Source: Kofleriaceae bacterium (GTDB taxonomy: Bacteria; Myxococcota_A; Polyangia; Haliangiales; Haliangiaceae). From it: 64,000 bases of DNA. A model generated the notes under the pieces. That model ran no database searches. It was not told the DNA's origin and saw only the letters and a list, made by a program, of their open reading frames with translations. The stretch lies in assembly GCA_020633495.1 (NCBI GenBank), contig JACKDR010000014.1, positions 124,001 through 188,000 on the forward strand, in the 5' to 3' direction. How positions within the stretch are numbered: position 1 is the stretch's first letter; each line of letters begins with the position of its first letter. Both the position numbers and the translations under genes were made by a program. Shown here one piece after another: positions 29,301 to 37,906 of this stretch.

Positions 29301-29740
29301 AGTCGTTCCACAGCACCAGCCGCTGGATCGGCCCGGTGTCCTTGTCGGGCGGCGGCTCGACGTCGGTGCCGAGCTGGTCGCCACCGGCGGGCGCGGCGCC
29401 GTCGGCGCCGTCGGCGGGCGCGCCGTCGCCGGTGCCGGGGGCCGGGCCGGCGTCGGCGGGCGCGCGGCGCTCGGGGCACCGGCGCGGGCGGCGTCGGGGT
29501 CTGCGCCGGCCGGGGCCGGGGGCGGGGCGCCGCGGGCTTGCCCGCGGGCGCGTCGGGCGTCGGCGCGTCGGGCCCGGCGCCGGCGTCGACGGGGCCGGCA
29601 TCCGGCGGCGTCGCGGGCGCGGGCGCGGGCGCGGCGCCGGCGTCGACCGGCTGGCCGCGCGCCGCCCGGGGCGGGCCGGAGACGATCAGCGCGGTGACGA
29701 CGACGGTGGCGAGGGCCAGGGCACGCGTCACGGGAACCAT
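26314..29740 (-). CDS. tamA: TamA/BamA-family outer-membrane assembly protein (frame broken near 29460-29527)
   Basis: The protein should help insert or export proteins across the outer membrane. ATG 29740 gives a signal peptide (ALALATVVVTALIVSG) in one frame; the rest from about 29460 down is in another. Two added bases in the Pro/Ala-rich linker repair it and give 1142 residues. The middle holds several POTRA-like repeats, such as LYHARGFGATEVTASAAP and LGWFDAVVSWERERL, and the C-terminal third is a 16-strand Omp85 barrel with FAGGDDTVRGF (the VRGF motif) and a closing HFSVALRY. It starts inside the end of tamB (13-base overlap), supporting TamA over BamA. Confidence 0.85.
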
Positions 29741-32700
29741 CGATACACCAACTTGGCCTCGGTGTCCTTGATGTCCTCCTCCGCAGGATCGTCGTAGTTC
29801 TTGCGCAGGTGGCCGATCTCGACCGAGAAGCCGCCGACGGTCTGGCCCTCGACGCGGACGTGGATGGTACGGCCCCGGACCGTCTGCTCGAGGTCGCCGA
29901 TGACGTTGAGGTTGTCGAAGACCTTCTTCTCGCCGTGGAACCCGATCGAGCCGGTGCCGACCTCGATGCGCGCGACGTCGAGGCGGGACACGTCGCGCAG
30001 CGGGTCGGCCACCAGCAGCGACACGAAGTCGCCGGCGAGGCCCTTGACCAGCTGATCGGTGTAGCTCGCGGTCGGGTTGGTCGAGGTCTCGATCTTGTCG
30101 GGGTCGGTGGCGGTCGGATCGGTGGCGACCCGCTGGGTGTCGCTCGGCGCCTTGCCGCCGAGCAGCAGGGTCAGGGTCTGGCCCTTGTTGAGGCCGCTCG
30201 ACGTCGACAGATCGAGATCCGGGTGGCTCAGCGTGCCGCCGAGGGTCAGCGTGATCAGGTGATCACGGCCGGTCGAGTCGCGGTAGTCGGCCTCGCTGGT
30301 GATGTCGAGGGTCGGGGTGTCGGACGGGAACTCGGCGAGGTGAGCGAACGACAGCTTGCCGGTGGTGCGGGTGAAGCGCGCGCCGATCAGCTGCGGCTTG
30401 AACGTGCCGCGGTCGACGTTGATCGTGCCCTCGAGGCGCGGGTCCTTGGGCGTGCCGGTCAGCGTCAGCTGGCCGCTGAGGTCGATGTTGGCGATGTTGT
30501 TGGCGACCTGCAGCGAGCTGGCGCGCAGGTTCACGTCCAGCTTGGCGTCGCCGATCATCGGGTACTCGTCCCAGAACGGCTTGGCCGGGGCCCCCGTCGA
30601 CGGCGTCGGCAACAGGTCCGACAGCGTCAGCTGGAAGTTGCGGATGTAACGGCCCTGGACGATCTCGACGTCGCCGGTGAACTGCAGCGGCTCGTCCTCG
30701 GGCCACTTGACGTTGAGCTCGCTCGCCGACAGCACCAGATCGAGCTCGCGCGGGATCCGGAACGGCAGCGAGTTGGCCTCCGCGATCGTGACGTCGAGGC
30801 TGATCGGCTGCCAGTCACGCAGATCGATCGCGCCGGTGATGCCGGTCAGCCGGCCTTCGTCGTCGATCGTGCCGGCGAGCTTGTCCAGGGAGATCTTGTC
30901 GGCGCTGAGGCTGATCTGGCCGCCGGTGAGGACGATCTCGCGGCGCAGGCCGCGCGGCATCAGCGAGAACGGGTGCTTGGGATCGAACGTGAGATCGGCC
31001 TGGATCGGCACCGTCGGCCCCTCGCCGATGATCGTCAGGTCGAGGTTGGCGACGCCCGAGGCCTGGCTCAGCGCCTCGGGCGCGAACGCCAGCAGCATCT
31101 TGCCGGCGAGCTCGCCTTCGACGGACACGCCCCACCGCACCGGCGTGATGCCGTCGAGCTTGATGCCGCCGTGCGCGGACAGCTCGGCGTGCTCGCCGGA
31201 CGAGCTGTCGTCGACGGCGAGCGTGAACGGCAGCAGGTTGAGGCCGCCCTTGGGGTCGAGGGTGATCCGTGCGCTGGCCACGCTGACGACGGTGTCCTGG
31301 CGGGTCGGTCGCAGCGACAGGGCCTCGACGTCGAGCGCGGCGGTGATGTCGGGTGACGCGGTGGCGCCGACCACGTGGGCGTCGATCGCGACCCGGCCCG
31401 AGGCGTCGTCGAAGTAGTCGCCGAGCAGCGGCAGGAGGCGCGCGACCTCGAGCGTGCCCGCGACCCGCAGGTCGACGTCGTCGACGGTGGCGCGGCCCGA
31501 GACGTCGAGGTCGCCGGCCGGGGTGGTGAACCGGACCGGGCGGCCCAGGGTCGCGGTCACGCCGTCCCAGTGCAGCGACAGCGGCGACGCCGCCGACACC
31601 ACCAGCGGGGCGGGCCGGCCGTCGCGGTCGCGGCGCGCCAGGATCAGCGCCAGCTCGGGCAGCTCGAGCTGGACGTCGAGCGCGGGGTGGGCCGCGCCCA
31701 GCTCGGTCGCGACCGTGATCGTGCCCGAGGTCCACGCCCGCACCGGCGCCGGCGCGCCCAGCATCGCGGTGAGATCGACGAACGGGTCGACCTCGACGCG
31801 TCGCAGGTCGACCTTGACGTGGGCGGGGAACGGGGCCGTCGTGCCGAGCACCGCCGCGACCACGATGCGGCCGTCGTTGAGCTGGCCGCACAGCGCGACC
31901 TTGCCGGTGTCGGTGCGCGCCGGCGGCGGCCGGCCGTCGGCGCACTCGGTGGCCGGGTCGTCGGTGGTCGCGACCCGGACCTCGAGGCGCTCGTCGCCGA
32001 AGTAGGCGCCGAGCAGCCAGGTCCGCAGCAGCGACAGCGCGCCGTCGGCGGTGGGCGCGCCGAGGGTGCCGGCGAGGTCGAGCTGGACCGCGGCGCGACC
32101 GCCGGCGGGGACGTCCTCGGAGCCGGCGAGCCGGGCCAGCTCGTCGATCGCGAGCTGGTCGATCTGGACCCGACCGTCGAGGTTGCCCCCGCGATCGGTG
32201 GACGCGATGACCTGCGCCGACAGGCCGCTGGGCCGGATCGCGCCGGCGACCAGGCAGTGGCCGCCGGGCTGGCGTGCGACGTCGGCGCACGCGGCCAGGC
32301 GATCGGTGGCCGCGGCGGCGGCCTCGCGGCACACCGGATCGTTCGGGTCGTGGTCGAGGCAGGCGCGGACCTTGCCGGCGGGCTCGCCGAGCACGGTCAG
32401 GTCGTCGCTGCGCAGCGTGCCGTCGAGGTGGATGCGATCGGGGTCGAGCGGGCCCGATACCCGCAGGTCGGCGTCGGCGCGGCCGGTGACCAGGCCGGCG
32501 GCGCCCGGGACCTTGCCGAGGTCGAGGCCGCGCGCGGTCACGACGATGCGCTCGGCGCGCGGCGCGCCGGTGACCACGACCTTGCCGCTGGCCCGGACGT
32601 CGCCGATCCGGGTCGAGCGGCTGCGGCGGATGTCGACGACGCCGCCGCCGTAGCTGAACGTGGTGTCGAGGTCGTCGATCACCGGGATGCCGCCGAGCTG

Positions 32701-34401
32701 CAGCGTGCCGTCGATCGTGGGGTCGTCGTAGCTGCCGACCGCGGTCAGGCCGTGGCCGCGGGCGCGGCGCGCGAACGCGGTCATGCCGGCGCGGCGCAGC
32801 CAGCGGTCGAGGTCGCCGCTGTCGACGTCGATCGTGAGATCGAGGGTCTCGTCCTCGGTGTCGACGCCGCCGTCGACGGTCAGCGTCGTGTCGCCGAGGC
32901 GCGCACCGAGGTCGGTGAAGTGGATCTCCTCGAACTCGTTCTCGGCGAGGATCGTGCCGCGGGCGATGTGGAGCAGGCCGACGTGGAGGTCGAGGTCGTT
33001 GACCTCGAGGCGGTAGTCGCTGTCGCCGCGGGCGTGGAGGTGGCCGGTGACCCGGGTCCCGACCAGGTCGGCGATCGACGGCGGCACGTAGCCGCGGAAC
33101 TCGAGCGGCTCGGTGATGTCGAGCTGGGCGTCGAGGTAGTAGGGCGACAGGCCGAAGTTGGCCGAGACCTCGATCTCGCCGCGGGCGCCGTCCTGATCGG
33201 CGCGCGCCACCGCCTTGTCGAGCGCGCCCTGCTCGGTGGCCATGTCGAGCGACACCGTGGCGCGGTCGAGGAACAGGTGCAGCGGCTCCTCGTCCTCGTA
33301 GATCGGGACGTCGTAGCCGAGCCGCTCGAGCGTCGCCGACAGCTTGGGGTACAGGATCGGGCCCGACACCAGCGCCGTGACCGTGACGTCGTCGCCGTGC
33401 ATCGACGAGTCGACCGAGTCGTGCAGCAGCGGCCCGGCGTTCTCGACGGTGGCGCGGATGTCGTAGGTGCCGCCGAACGGGCTGTCCCAGTAGTCGAGCA
33501 TGGCGCCGCCGAGGTGGATGCGGGCGCCGTCGGACGACGTCGCCGTCATCGCCAGCTCGAGGGTGTTGGCGACCGGATCGTCGGGCCAGTGGGTCGGCAG
33601 CTGCGCCAGCTGGGTGACCTCGAGGTCGCGGAGCTGGAACTTGTACTCGCCCTCGAAGATCGACACCTCGGCGGTCTCGGCGTGGGGCGTGGTCGAGAAG
33701 TAGAACTTGGGGACCAGGGGATCCGAAGGATCCATGAACAGGAAGCCGGTGGCGTCGACGTGGGTGGCGTGGGTGACGACGACGTGGCTGCGCGAGATCT
33801 TCTTGGTCTCGGGGTCGCGGGTCTCGGTGACGCCGAACTTGGCGTCGAGGTCGAGGTTCTTGATCGTGAAGTCGCGGATGTCGAAGATCGGCGGCGACGA
33901 CGCGTAGGCGCCGATGTGGAAGCCCGGCTTGCGCTCGGTGTAGAACGCCGCGATCAGGCTGACGATCGTGGTGTCGGCGTCGTGGAGCGGGTAGGGCTCC
34001 TCGATCTCCTCGAGCAGGACCCAGCCGCCGTCGACCACCAGGTGCCGGAACACCAGGTCGTGGCGGCCGAACAGGAACGCGTGGACGTCGATCTCGGTGT
34101 CGATCGAGTCGAGCCGCGCGATCTGCTGGCCCTCGGCGTCCCAGATCCGCACGCCGCGGATGTGGAAGGGAACCCACCCACCCGTGACCACCTTCGACAG
34201 CCCCTCGGTCGGCCAGTCGATCGAGTCGATCTCGATGCGGCCGCGCATCTCGCGGTTGAACATCGACGCCAGGGCGTCGGCCGCTCCCGCGCCGCTGTAG
34301 CGGACGCGCAGGAAGATCAGGCCGCCGCCGACGGCCAGCATCGTGGCCAGCGCGATCAGCACCAGCCAGCGACGTCTCGAGATGCGACGGCGCGGGGACA
34401 C
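29728..34401 (-). CDS. tamB: TamB-like translocation and assembly module protein
   Basis: This is a giant periplasm-spanning protein (about 1557 residues) of the AsmA/TamB group, which bridges inner and outer membranes and carries lipid or assists barrel proteins. GTG 34401, preceded by GAGGG, puts a membrane anchor (WLVLIALATMLAVGGGLIFL) near the N-terminus; 34467 is an upstream alternative. Long beta-rich repeats (for example LDLTIDVDSGDLDRWLRRAG, NLDLTIIGEGPTVPIQADL) lead into the conserved C-terminal domain (IDLSGQLTLTGTPKDPRLEG, GTINVDRGTFKPQ), closing LVYRWFP. The tamA-like gene overlaps its end. Confidence 0.92.
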   Translation of the reverse strand: MSPRRRISRRRWLVLIALATMLAVGGGLIFLRVRYSGAGAADALASMFNREMRGRIEIDSIDWPTEGLSKVVTGGWVPFHIRGVRIWDAEGQQIARLDSIDTEIDVHAFLFGRHDLVFRHLVVDGGWVLLEEIEEPYPLHDADTTIVSLIAAFYTERKPGFHIGAYASSPPIFDIRDFTIKNLDLDAKFGVTETRDPETKKISRSHVVVTHATHVDATGFLFMDPSDPLVPKFYFSTTPHAETAEVSIFEGEYKFQLRDLEVTQLAQLPTHWPDDPVANTLELAMTATSSDGARIHLGGAMLDYWDSPFGGTYDIRATVENAGPLLHDSVDSSMHGDDVTVTALVSGPILYPKLSATLERLGYDVPIYEDEEPLHLFLDRATVSLDMATEQGALDKAVARADQDGARGEIEVSANFGLSPYYLDAQLDITEPLEFRGYVPPSIADLVGTRVTGHLHARGDSDYRLEVNDLDLHVGLLHIARGTILAENEFEEIHFTDLGARLGDTTLTVDGGVDTEDETLDLTIDVDSGDLDRWLRRAGMTAFARRARGHGLTAVGSYDDPTIDGTLQLGGIPVIDDLDTTFSYGGGVVDIRRSRSTRIGDVRASGKVVVTGAPRAERIVVTARGLDLGKVPGAAGLVTGRADADLRVSGPLDPDRIHLDGTLRSDDLTVLGEPAGKVRACLDHDPNDPVCREAAAAATDRLAACADVARQPGGHCLVAGAIRPSGLSAQVIASTDRGGNLDGRVQIDQLAIDELARLAGSEDVPAGGRAAVQLDLAGTLGAPTADGALSLLRTWLLGAYFGDERLEVRVATTDDPATECADGRPPPARTDTGKVALCGQLNDGRIVVAAVLGTTAPFPAHVKVDLRRVEVDPFVDLTAMLGAPAPVRAWTSGTITVATELGAAHPALDVQLELPELALILARRDRDGRPAPLVVSAASPLSLHWDGVTATLGRPVRFTTPAGDLDVSGRATVDDVDLRVAGTLEVARLLPLLGDYFDDASGRVAIDAHVVGATASPDITAALDVEALSLRPTRQDTVVSVASARITLDPKGGLNLLPFTLAVDDSSSGEHAELSAHGGIKLDGITPVRWGVSVEGELAGKMLLAFAPEALSQASGVANLDLTIIGEGPTVPIQADLTFDPKHPFSLMPRGLRREIVLTGGQISLSADKISLDKLAGTIDDEGRLTGITGAIDLRDWQPISLDVTIAEANSLPFRIPRELDLVLSASELNVKWPEDEPLQFTGDVEIVQGRYIRNFQLTLSDLLPTPSTGAPAKPFWDEYPMIGDAKLDVNLRASSLQVANNIANIDLSGQLTLTGTPKDPRLEGTINVDRGTFKPQLIGARFTRTTGKLSFAHLAEFPSDTPTLDITSEADYRDSTGRDHLITLTLGGTLSHPDLDLSTSSGLNKGQTLTLLLGGKAPSDTQRVATDPTATDPDKIETSTNPTASYTDQLVKGLAGDFVSLLVADPLRDVSRLDVARIEVGTGSIGFHGEKKVFDNLNVIGDLEQTVRGRTIHVRVEGQTVGGFSVEIGHLRKNYDDPAEEDIKDTEAKLVYRWFP

Positions 34402-34553
34402 GCGGGCAGCCCTCAAACTACCACGGGGTCCAGCCCCGGTCACGACGGCGCCAGGCGGCCTGTCCACCCGTGGGGCCGCCGGATCGTGCGCCGGATCTCG
34501 TCGACGATCGCGCCGACGAGCGCGGCGCCTGCGCGCTCGCGCGCAGGTCGTGC

Positions 34554-34584
34554 TTGCTCATCGGAGGGCTGCGGCCCATATACT
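34554..34584 (+). promoter_or_regulatory. Candidate promoter for the PDZ gene
   Basis: TTGCTC (34554-34559) and TATACT (34579-34584) are separated by 19 bases; the second hexamer stands out in this GC-rich DNA. The ATG at 34614 lies 29 bases downstream, with GAGGAA before it. It sits in the divergent gap facing tamB. Confidence 0.5.
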
Positions 34585-34613
34585 AAAAGTACGACGCGAA
34601 CCCCGAGGAATTC

Positions 34614-35219
34614 ATGTCGACCGACCACGAGCCTACCGACACGCCCACACCCGCCCCACACCGTGATCGCCTGCTGCCGGTGCTGCGCCGCGAGGCGGTG
34701 GTGCCGTCCTCCGATCGCGCCCGCCTGGCCGCGATCCTCGCGACCTGCTCGCTGGCTGGCCTGGCCGGCGGCCTGGCGCTGTCGATGGTGGCCGGCGCGC
34801 AGCGCGCCGCGGCCTCGATGCCGCCGCCGCAGCCGCGGCTCTACCTCGACGGTGACCAGGTGCGCACCAGCGCCGATCCGGTGACCTGGCTCGGCCTGCA
34901 GCTGCAGGACTGCGGCCCTCGCCAGTGCGCCGACGGCGCCGCGGTGGCCCGGGTGTGGCCCGACTCGCCGGCCCAGGCGGCGGGCTTCCACACCGGCGAC
35001 GTCGTGGTCCGCTTCGCGGGGGATCACGTCGCCAGCGACGACGCCCTGATCAGCGTGGTCCGCGCGTCGTCGGTGGGCGCCCAGCCGGAGATCGTCGTGA
35101 CCCGCGGCTCGACCGAGGTCGCGCTGCACCCGACCCTGGGCGTGATGCCCGACGTCGTGCGCTCGCGGGTGTTCCCGCCGGCCGACGCTCATCACCACCG
35201 CGGCTACCACCACCGCTAG
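34614..35219 (+). CDS. Membrane-anchored PDZ-domain protein
   Basis: The 201-residue product has a polar N-terminus with one membrane span (residues about 38-60, ILATCSLAGLAGGLALSMVAGA) and a single PDZ domain (residues about 88-180: WLGLQLQDC, ARVWPDSPAQAAGFHTGDVVVRFAG). There is no protease domain, so it may act as a periplasmic adaptor that recognises C-termini. The last residues are His-rich (HHHRGYHHR) and could bind a metal. It is divergent from tamB. No further family assignment is possible. Confidence 0.78.
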   Translation: MSTDHEPTDTPTPAPHRDRLLPVLRREAVVPSSDRARLAAILATCSLAGLAGGLALSMVAGAQRAAASMPPPQPRLYLDGDQVRTSADPVTWLGLQLQDCGPRQCADGAAVARVWPDSPAQAAGFHTGDVVVRFAGDHVASDDALISVVRASSVGAQPEIVVTRGSTEVALHPTLGVMPDVVRSRVFPPADAHHHRGYHHR

Positions 35220-35303
35220 CGTCGCCCGGCGGCCGATGGCGGTCCGCGGCCGCGCCCACCGGACTCCTCGCCGGCCGGGGCGGGCGGGCGTCCACCGGCG
35301 CCG

Positions 35304-35684
35304 CTAGTTGCAGATGGCGCCGGGGGCGCCGTCGCGCAGCACGATGCAGGTCGACACCACCTGGGCGTCGGTCTCGAAGCTGATCGAGATCTCGTCGAAG
35401 TCGGCGGCCGGGAACGGGTCGGTCGGGCCGACGCTGCCGTCGGCGCGCGCGGTGTCGATGACGCCGCGCCCCGCGGTCCGGTTGTAGACGTAGACGATCG
35501 CGTTGCTGTAGTTGGCGGTCGCCGGGTAGGCGAAGGTGGCGGTCCCGAGATCGAGGTCGAGCTGGAACTCCATCCGCTCCGGAGCCGGCGGCGGGATCGG
35601 GATCGACGGCGTGACGCAGCTCCCCAGCCCGGTGACGAGCATCAGGATCAGCAGGCCGCGATGGAGCAGGGTGGTGGGGAGCAT
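35304..35684 (-). CDS. Small lipoprotein, unknown function
   Basis: ATG 35684 gives a 126-residue protein with a signal ending VTGLGSC, a lipobox; ATG 35711 is an upstream alternative that would add nine residues. The mature part begins with Pro/Ile repeats and then looks like a small beta domain (MEFQLDLDLGTATFAY, IVYVYNRTAG), with two Cys near the end (STCIVLRDGAPGAIC) likely forming a disulfide. No family is recognised. The 161 bases between it and the next barrel gene show nothing clear. Confidence 0.65.
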   Translation of the reverse strand: MLPTTLLHRGLLILMLVTGLGSCVTPSIPIPPPAPERMEFQLDLDLGTATFAYPATANYSNAIVYVYNRTAGRGVIDTARADGSVGPTDPFPAADFDEISISFETDAQVVSTCIVLRDGAPGAICN

Positions 35685-35845
35685 GGCGATCCGGGGAGGA
35701 CCCCTGGGCATCCGAAAAGCAAGCCGCGCGCCGGGTCAGGGCGCGCGGGCTTCGTGCGATTCCAGGGGGTTGGCTGCCAGCTGGCGGCCTTGCCCTGTCA
35801 ACCGAGTTGGCAACCGCGACACGGCTGCCAACATCGGTGCCACGG

Positions 35846-36703
35846 TCAGGGCGTCCGCTTGACCTTGGTGGGCAGCATGATCGACACGCCGGCGCCCATG
35901 AACAGGTGGTGCAGGAACCGGTTGTCGGCGTCGCTGACGAACAGGTCGGCGTTGAAGTCGGCGCCCGACGGGTTGTCGCTGAAGGCGTAGTCGCGGACCG
36001 TGAGGTCGAGCGCGACGAACTCGTTCAGGAACACGTGGATGCCGCCGGCGAGGTACAGGCCGACCCGGGCCCCGTTGTTGAGCGGATCGTCGTTGTTGGG
36101 GTTGTCGTCGGGCAGGATGGGGTTGTCCGGGTCGCTCATGTCGACGAGGCCGGGGTGGCTGTCGTCGCAGATCGACGCGTCGCACTTCGACTGCAGGCTG
36201 GCGAACGAGACGCCGGCCTGGAAGTAGAAGTCGAAGTTGACGAACGCCTTGCCGAACGCGGCCAGCTTGCCGTACCAGGGGGTCAGGCTCGCGTAGGCCG
36301 CGCCGTGCAGCGGCATCTTGTTGAGGTGCTGCTCGAACTCGGTCTGCGACGGCTCGCGGGTCTGGTCGTCGACCGTGGTCTCGAGGGTCGGCATGATCTT
36401 GCCGACCAGGCCGGTGTCGATCGCCGTCGAGAACATGCCGACCGCGCCGAACGACAGCATGTCGGAGGCGTGGAACTCGAGCTTGAGGCCTCCGCCCACG
36501 AAGTGGCGGAAGTCGGCGTTGATCGTCGACTCGAAGGCTGGCGTGACCTCGAAGCGCTTGGCGACCAGCAGCATCCGGTTGCGGACAGCGGGCTGATCCT
36601 CGAGCGTGCTCTTGCGGCGCTGGGCGTGGGCCTCGCCGGCGGTCGCGAGCAGGGCGGTCGCCGCGACTCCGACGGCGAGCGTGATGACGTGCATGCGGTT
36701 CAT
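35846..36703 (-). CDS. Myxobacterial-type outer-membrane beta-barrel protein (second copy)
   Basis: The 285-residue product has a signal peptide (MHVITLAVGVAATALLATAGEAHAQ) and resembles the barrel family seen in tandem in myxobacteria (TIGR04565-like), with strands such as FVNFDFYFQAGVSFASL, LYLAGGIHVFLNEFVALDL and a closing MGAGVSIMLP. An acidic loop (MSDPDNPILPDDNPNNDD) could bind cations. It follows its paralogue (36724-37671) by only 20 bases, so both are probably transcribed from the same promoter near 37800. Confidence 0.83.
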   Translation of the reverse strand: MNRMHVITLAVGVAATALLATAGEAHAQRRKSTLEDQPAVRNRMLLVAKRFEVTPAFESTINADFRHFVGGGLKLEFHASDMLSFGAVGMFSTAIDTGLVGKIMPTLETTVDDQTREPSQTEFEQHLNKMPLHGAAYASLTPWYGKLAAFGKAFVNFDFYFQAGVSFASLQSKCDASICDDSHPGLVDMSDPDNPILPDDNPNNDDPLNNGARVGLYLAGGIHVFLNEFVALDLTVRDYAFSDNPSGADFNADLFVSDADNRFLHHLFMGAGVSIMLPTKVKRTP

Positions 36704-36723
36704 CGTGTCCTCGCGCGTGGGGG

Positions 36724-37671
36724 TCAGCGGAAGGTGGTGTACTCGAACGTCGGGGGCAGCCAGAAGCTGACGCCGAGCTGGAACATCACGTTGTTGATGA
36801 ACGCCGAGTCGGCGTTCTCCTTGGCCTGCTCCGCGGTCGCGTTGGTCATCGAGTCACGGTTGACCGGCTCGAACTTGTCGACGAACAGGTAGTCGCGGAT
36901 GCCGACGTTGACGGTCAGCCACTTGAACAGGAAGAACCGCAGCGACGCGCCGACGTTGGGCGTGATCAGCAGGTTGGTGAACCCGGGGAACCGCGGATCG
37001 CGCGGCACCACCTCGCTCTGGGTCATGCCCAGCCCGGCGGTGAAGAACGTCTCCCAGGTGATGATGTGCTTGTCGAGGACGGCGAACTTTCCGTAGACCG
37101 GCACGTAGTGGAAGTTCAGCGCGCCCGAGAAGTTGTACTTGTTGATCGTCGGCAGGCGGCGCGCCTGGCGGGCCACCAGGTCGAACGGCTCGCGGAAGTT
37201 CTTCGAGTAGTACTGCCCCTCGAGGCCGACCGAGAGGACGTCCGTGAGGTAGTAGTTGAACTCGGCGCCGGCGGCGACGTGCCGGACCATGTTGTCGTTC
37301 ATGGTGGTGGCGAGCATCGGCATCACCTCCCACCGGCCGACCTTCAGGAACGGCTTGCGGATGACGACGACGATGTCCTTCCAGGACACGCGGTACTCGC
37401 CGGTCTCCTTCTTGGTCGACACCGCGGCGTCGGCCTTGGAGCTCTCGGCCTCGAGCGCGGCGGTGTCGGCCGCGAGGTCGCCCTCCGGTGGCTCGTCGAT
37501 CTCGATCTCCGGCGTGTCGCCGGTGTCGTCCCCGGTGTCGCCGGTGTCGCCGGTGTCATCGGGATCGACTTCGATCTCGTCATCCGGCTGAGCGACCGCG
37601 GAGGAGGTCGGCCAGTACGTCGCCGCGGCCGCGGCAATCGCGATCAGAAGGGCGTTCCTGTTGCGACGCAT
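36724..37671 (-). CDS. Myxobacterial-type outer-membrane beta-barrel protein (first copy)
   Basis: The 315-residue product has a signal peptide, then an Asp/Thr/Gly-rich stretch (VDPDDTGDTGDTGDDTGDTP) and an Ala/Glu-rich region that could form a coiled segment, and a barrel from about residue 90. Strands such as LNFHYVPVYGKFAVLD, TFFTAGLGMTQSEV and FQLGVSFWLPP match its downstream paralogue, including the shared GxxFFLNE/FFLFKWLTVNVGIRDY block. The gene has a well-defined promoter and a leader of about 120 bases with a hairpin. Confidence 0.83.
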   Translation of the reverse strand: MRRNRNALLIAIAAAAATYWPTSSAVAQPDDEIEVDPDDTGDTGDTGDDTGDTPEIEIDEPPEGDLAADTAALEAESSKADAAVSTKKETGEYRVSWKDIVVVIRKPFLKVGRWEVMPMLATTMNDNMVRHVAAGAEFNYYLTDVLSVGLEGQYYSKNFREPFDLVARQARRLPTINKYNFSGALNFHYVPVYGKFAVLDKHIITWETFFTAGLGMTQSEVVPRDPRFPGFTNLLITPNVGASLRFFLFKWLTVNVGIRDYLFVDKFEPVNRDSMTNATAEQAKENADSAFINNVMFQLGVSFWLPPTFEYTTFR

Positions 37672-37730
37672 GTCTGGAGCGTTCTCCTCGGCTGGGCTGG
37701 CCAGCCGCTTCTGGGACCGGGGTGGTGAGG

Positions 37731-37778
37731 GGATAGCCCGCGAAGGCCGATTTCCTCTTCGATTTCGCGGGGTTATCC
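37731..37778 (-). promoter_or_regulatory. Leader hairpin of the tandem barrel genes
   Basis: GGATAGCCCGCGAA (37731-37744) and TTCGCGGGGTTATCC (37764-37778) are inverted repeats with one mismatch or bulge around a 19-base loop. It lies between the promoter at 37800-37829 and the ATG at 37671, inside the transcribed leader, so it could stabilise the mRNA or control translation. Confidence 0.5.
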
Positions 37779-37799
37779 CTCCTCCCGAGGGCGTGGCGC

Positions 37800-37829
37800 A
37801 CTATAACACGTGATTTTTTCAATCATCAA
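37800..37829 (-). promoter_or_regulatory. Promoter for the tandem barrel genes
   Basis: On the minus strand TTGATG (37824-37829) and TATAGT (37800-37805) are separated by 18 bases that include an A-rich stretch (GAAAAAATCACG), one of the few AT-rich spots in the window. Transcription should start near 37793, giving a leader of about 120 bases. Confidence 0.65.
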
Positions 37830-37848
37830 GCCCGCGCGCTGCCTTCTG

Positions 37849-37875
37849 GATCACAGCGGCGCCGCGGGTGTGATC
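37849..37875 (-). terminator. Hairpin after ftsY
   Basis: GATCACA and TGTGATC pair, with GCGGC/GCCGC inside and a GGG bulge. It begins about 31 bases past the ftsY stop. There is no T-run, so it may be a weak or Rho-aided terminator. Confidence 0.35.
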
Positions 37876-37906
37876 GACCGCGGTAACCTCTCACATTCCG
37901 CCCGGT

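Noticed and set aside
37849..37875. CRP-type binding site (TGTGA/TCACA)
   Set aside because: The arms are in the opposite order (TCACA then TGTGA) with too long a centre, so it is better read as a hairpin.
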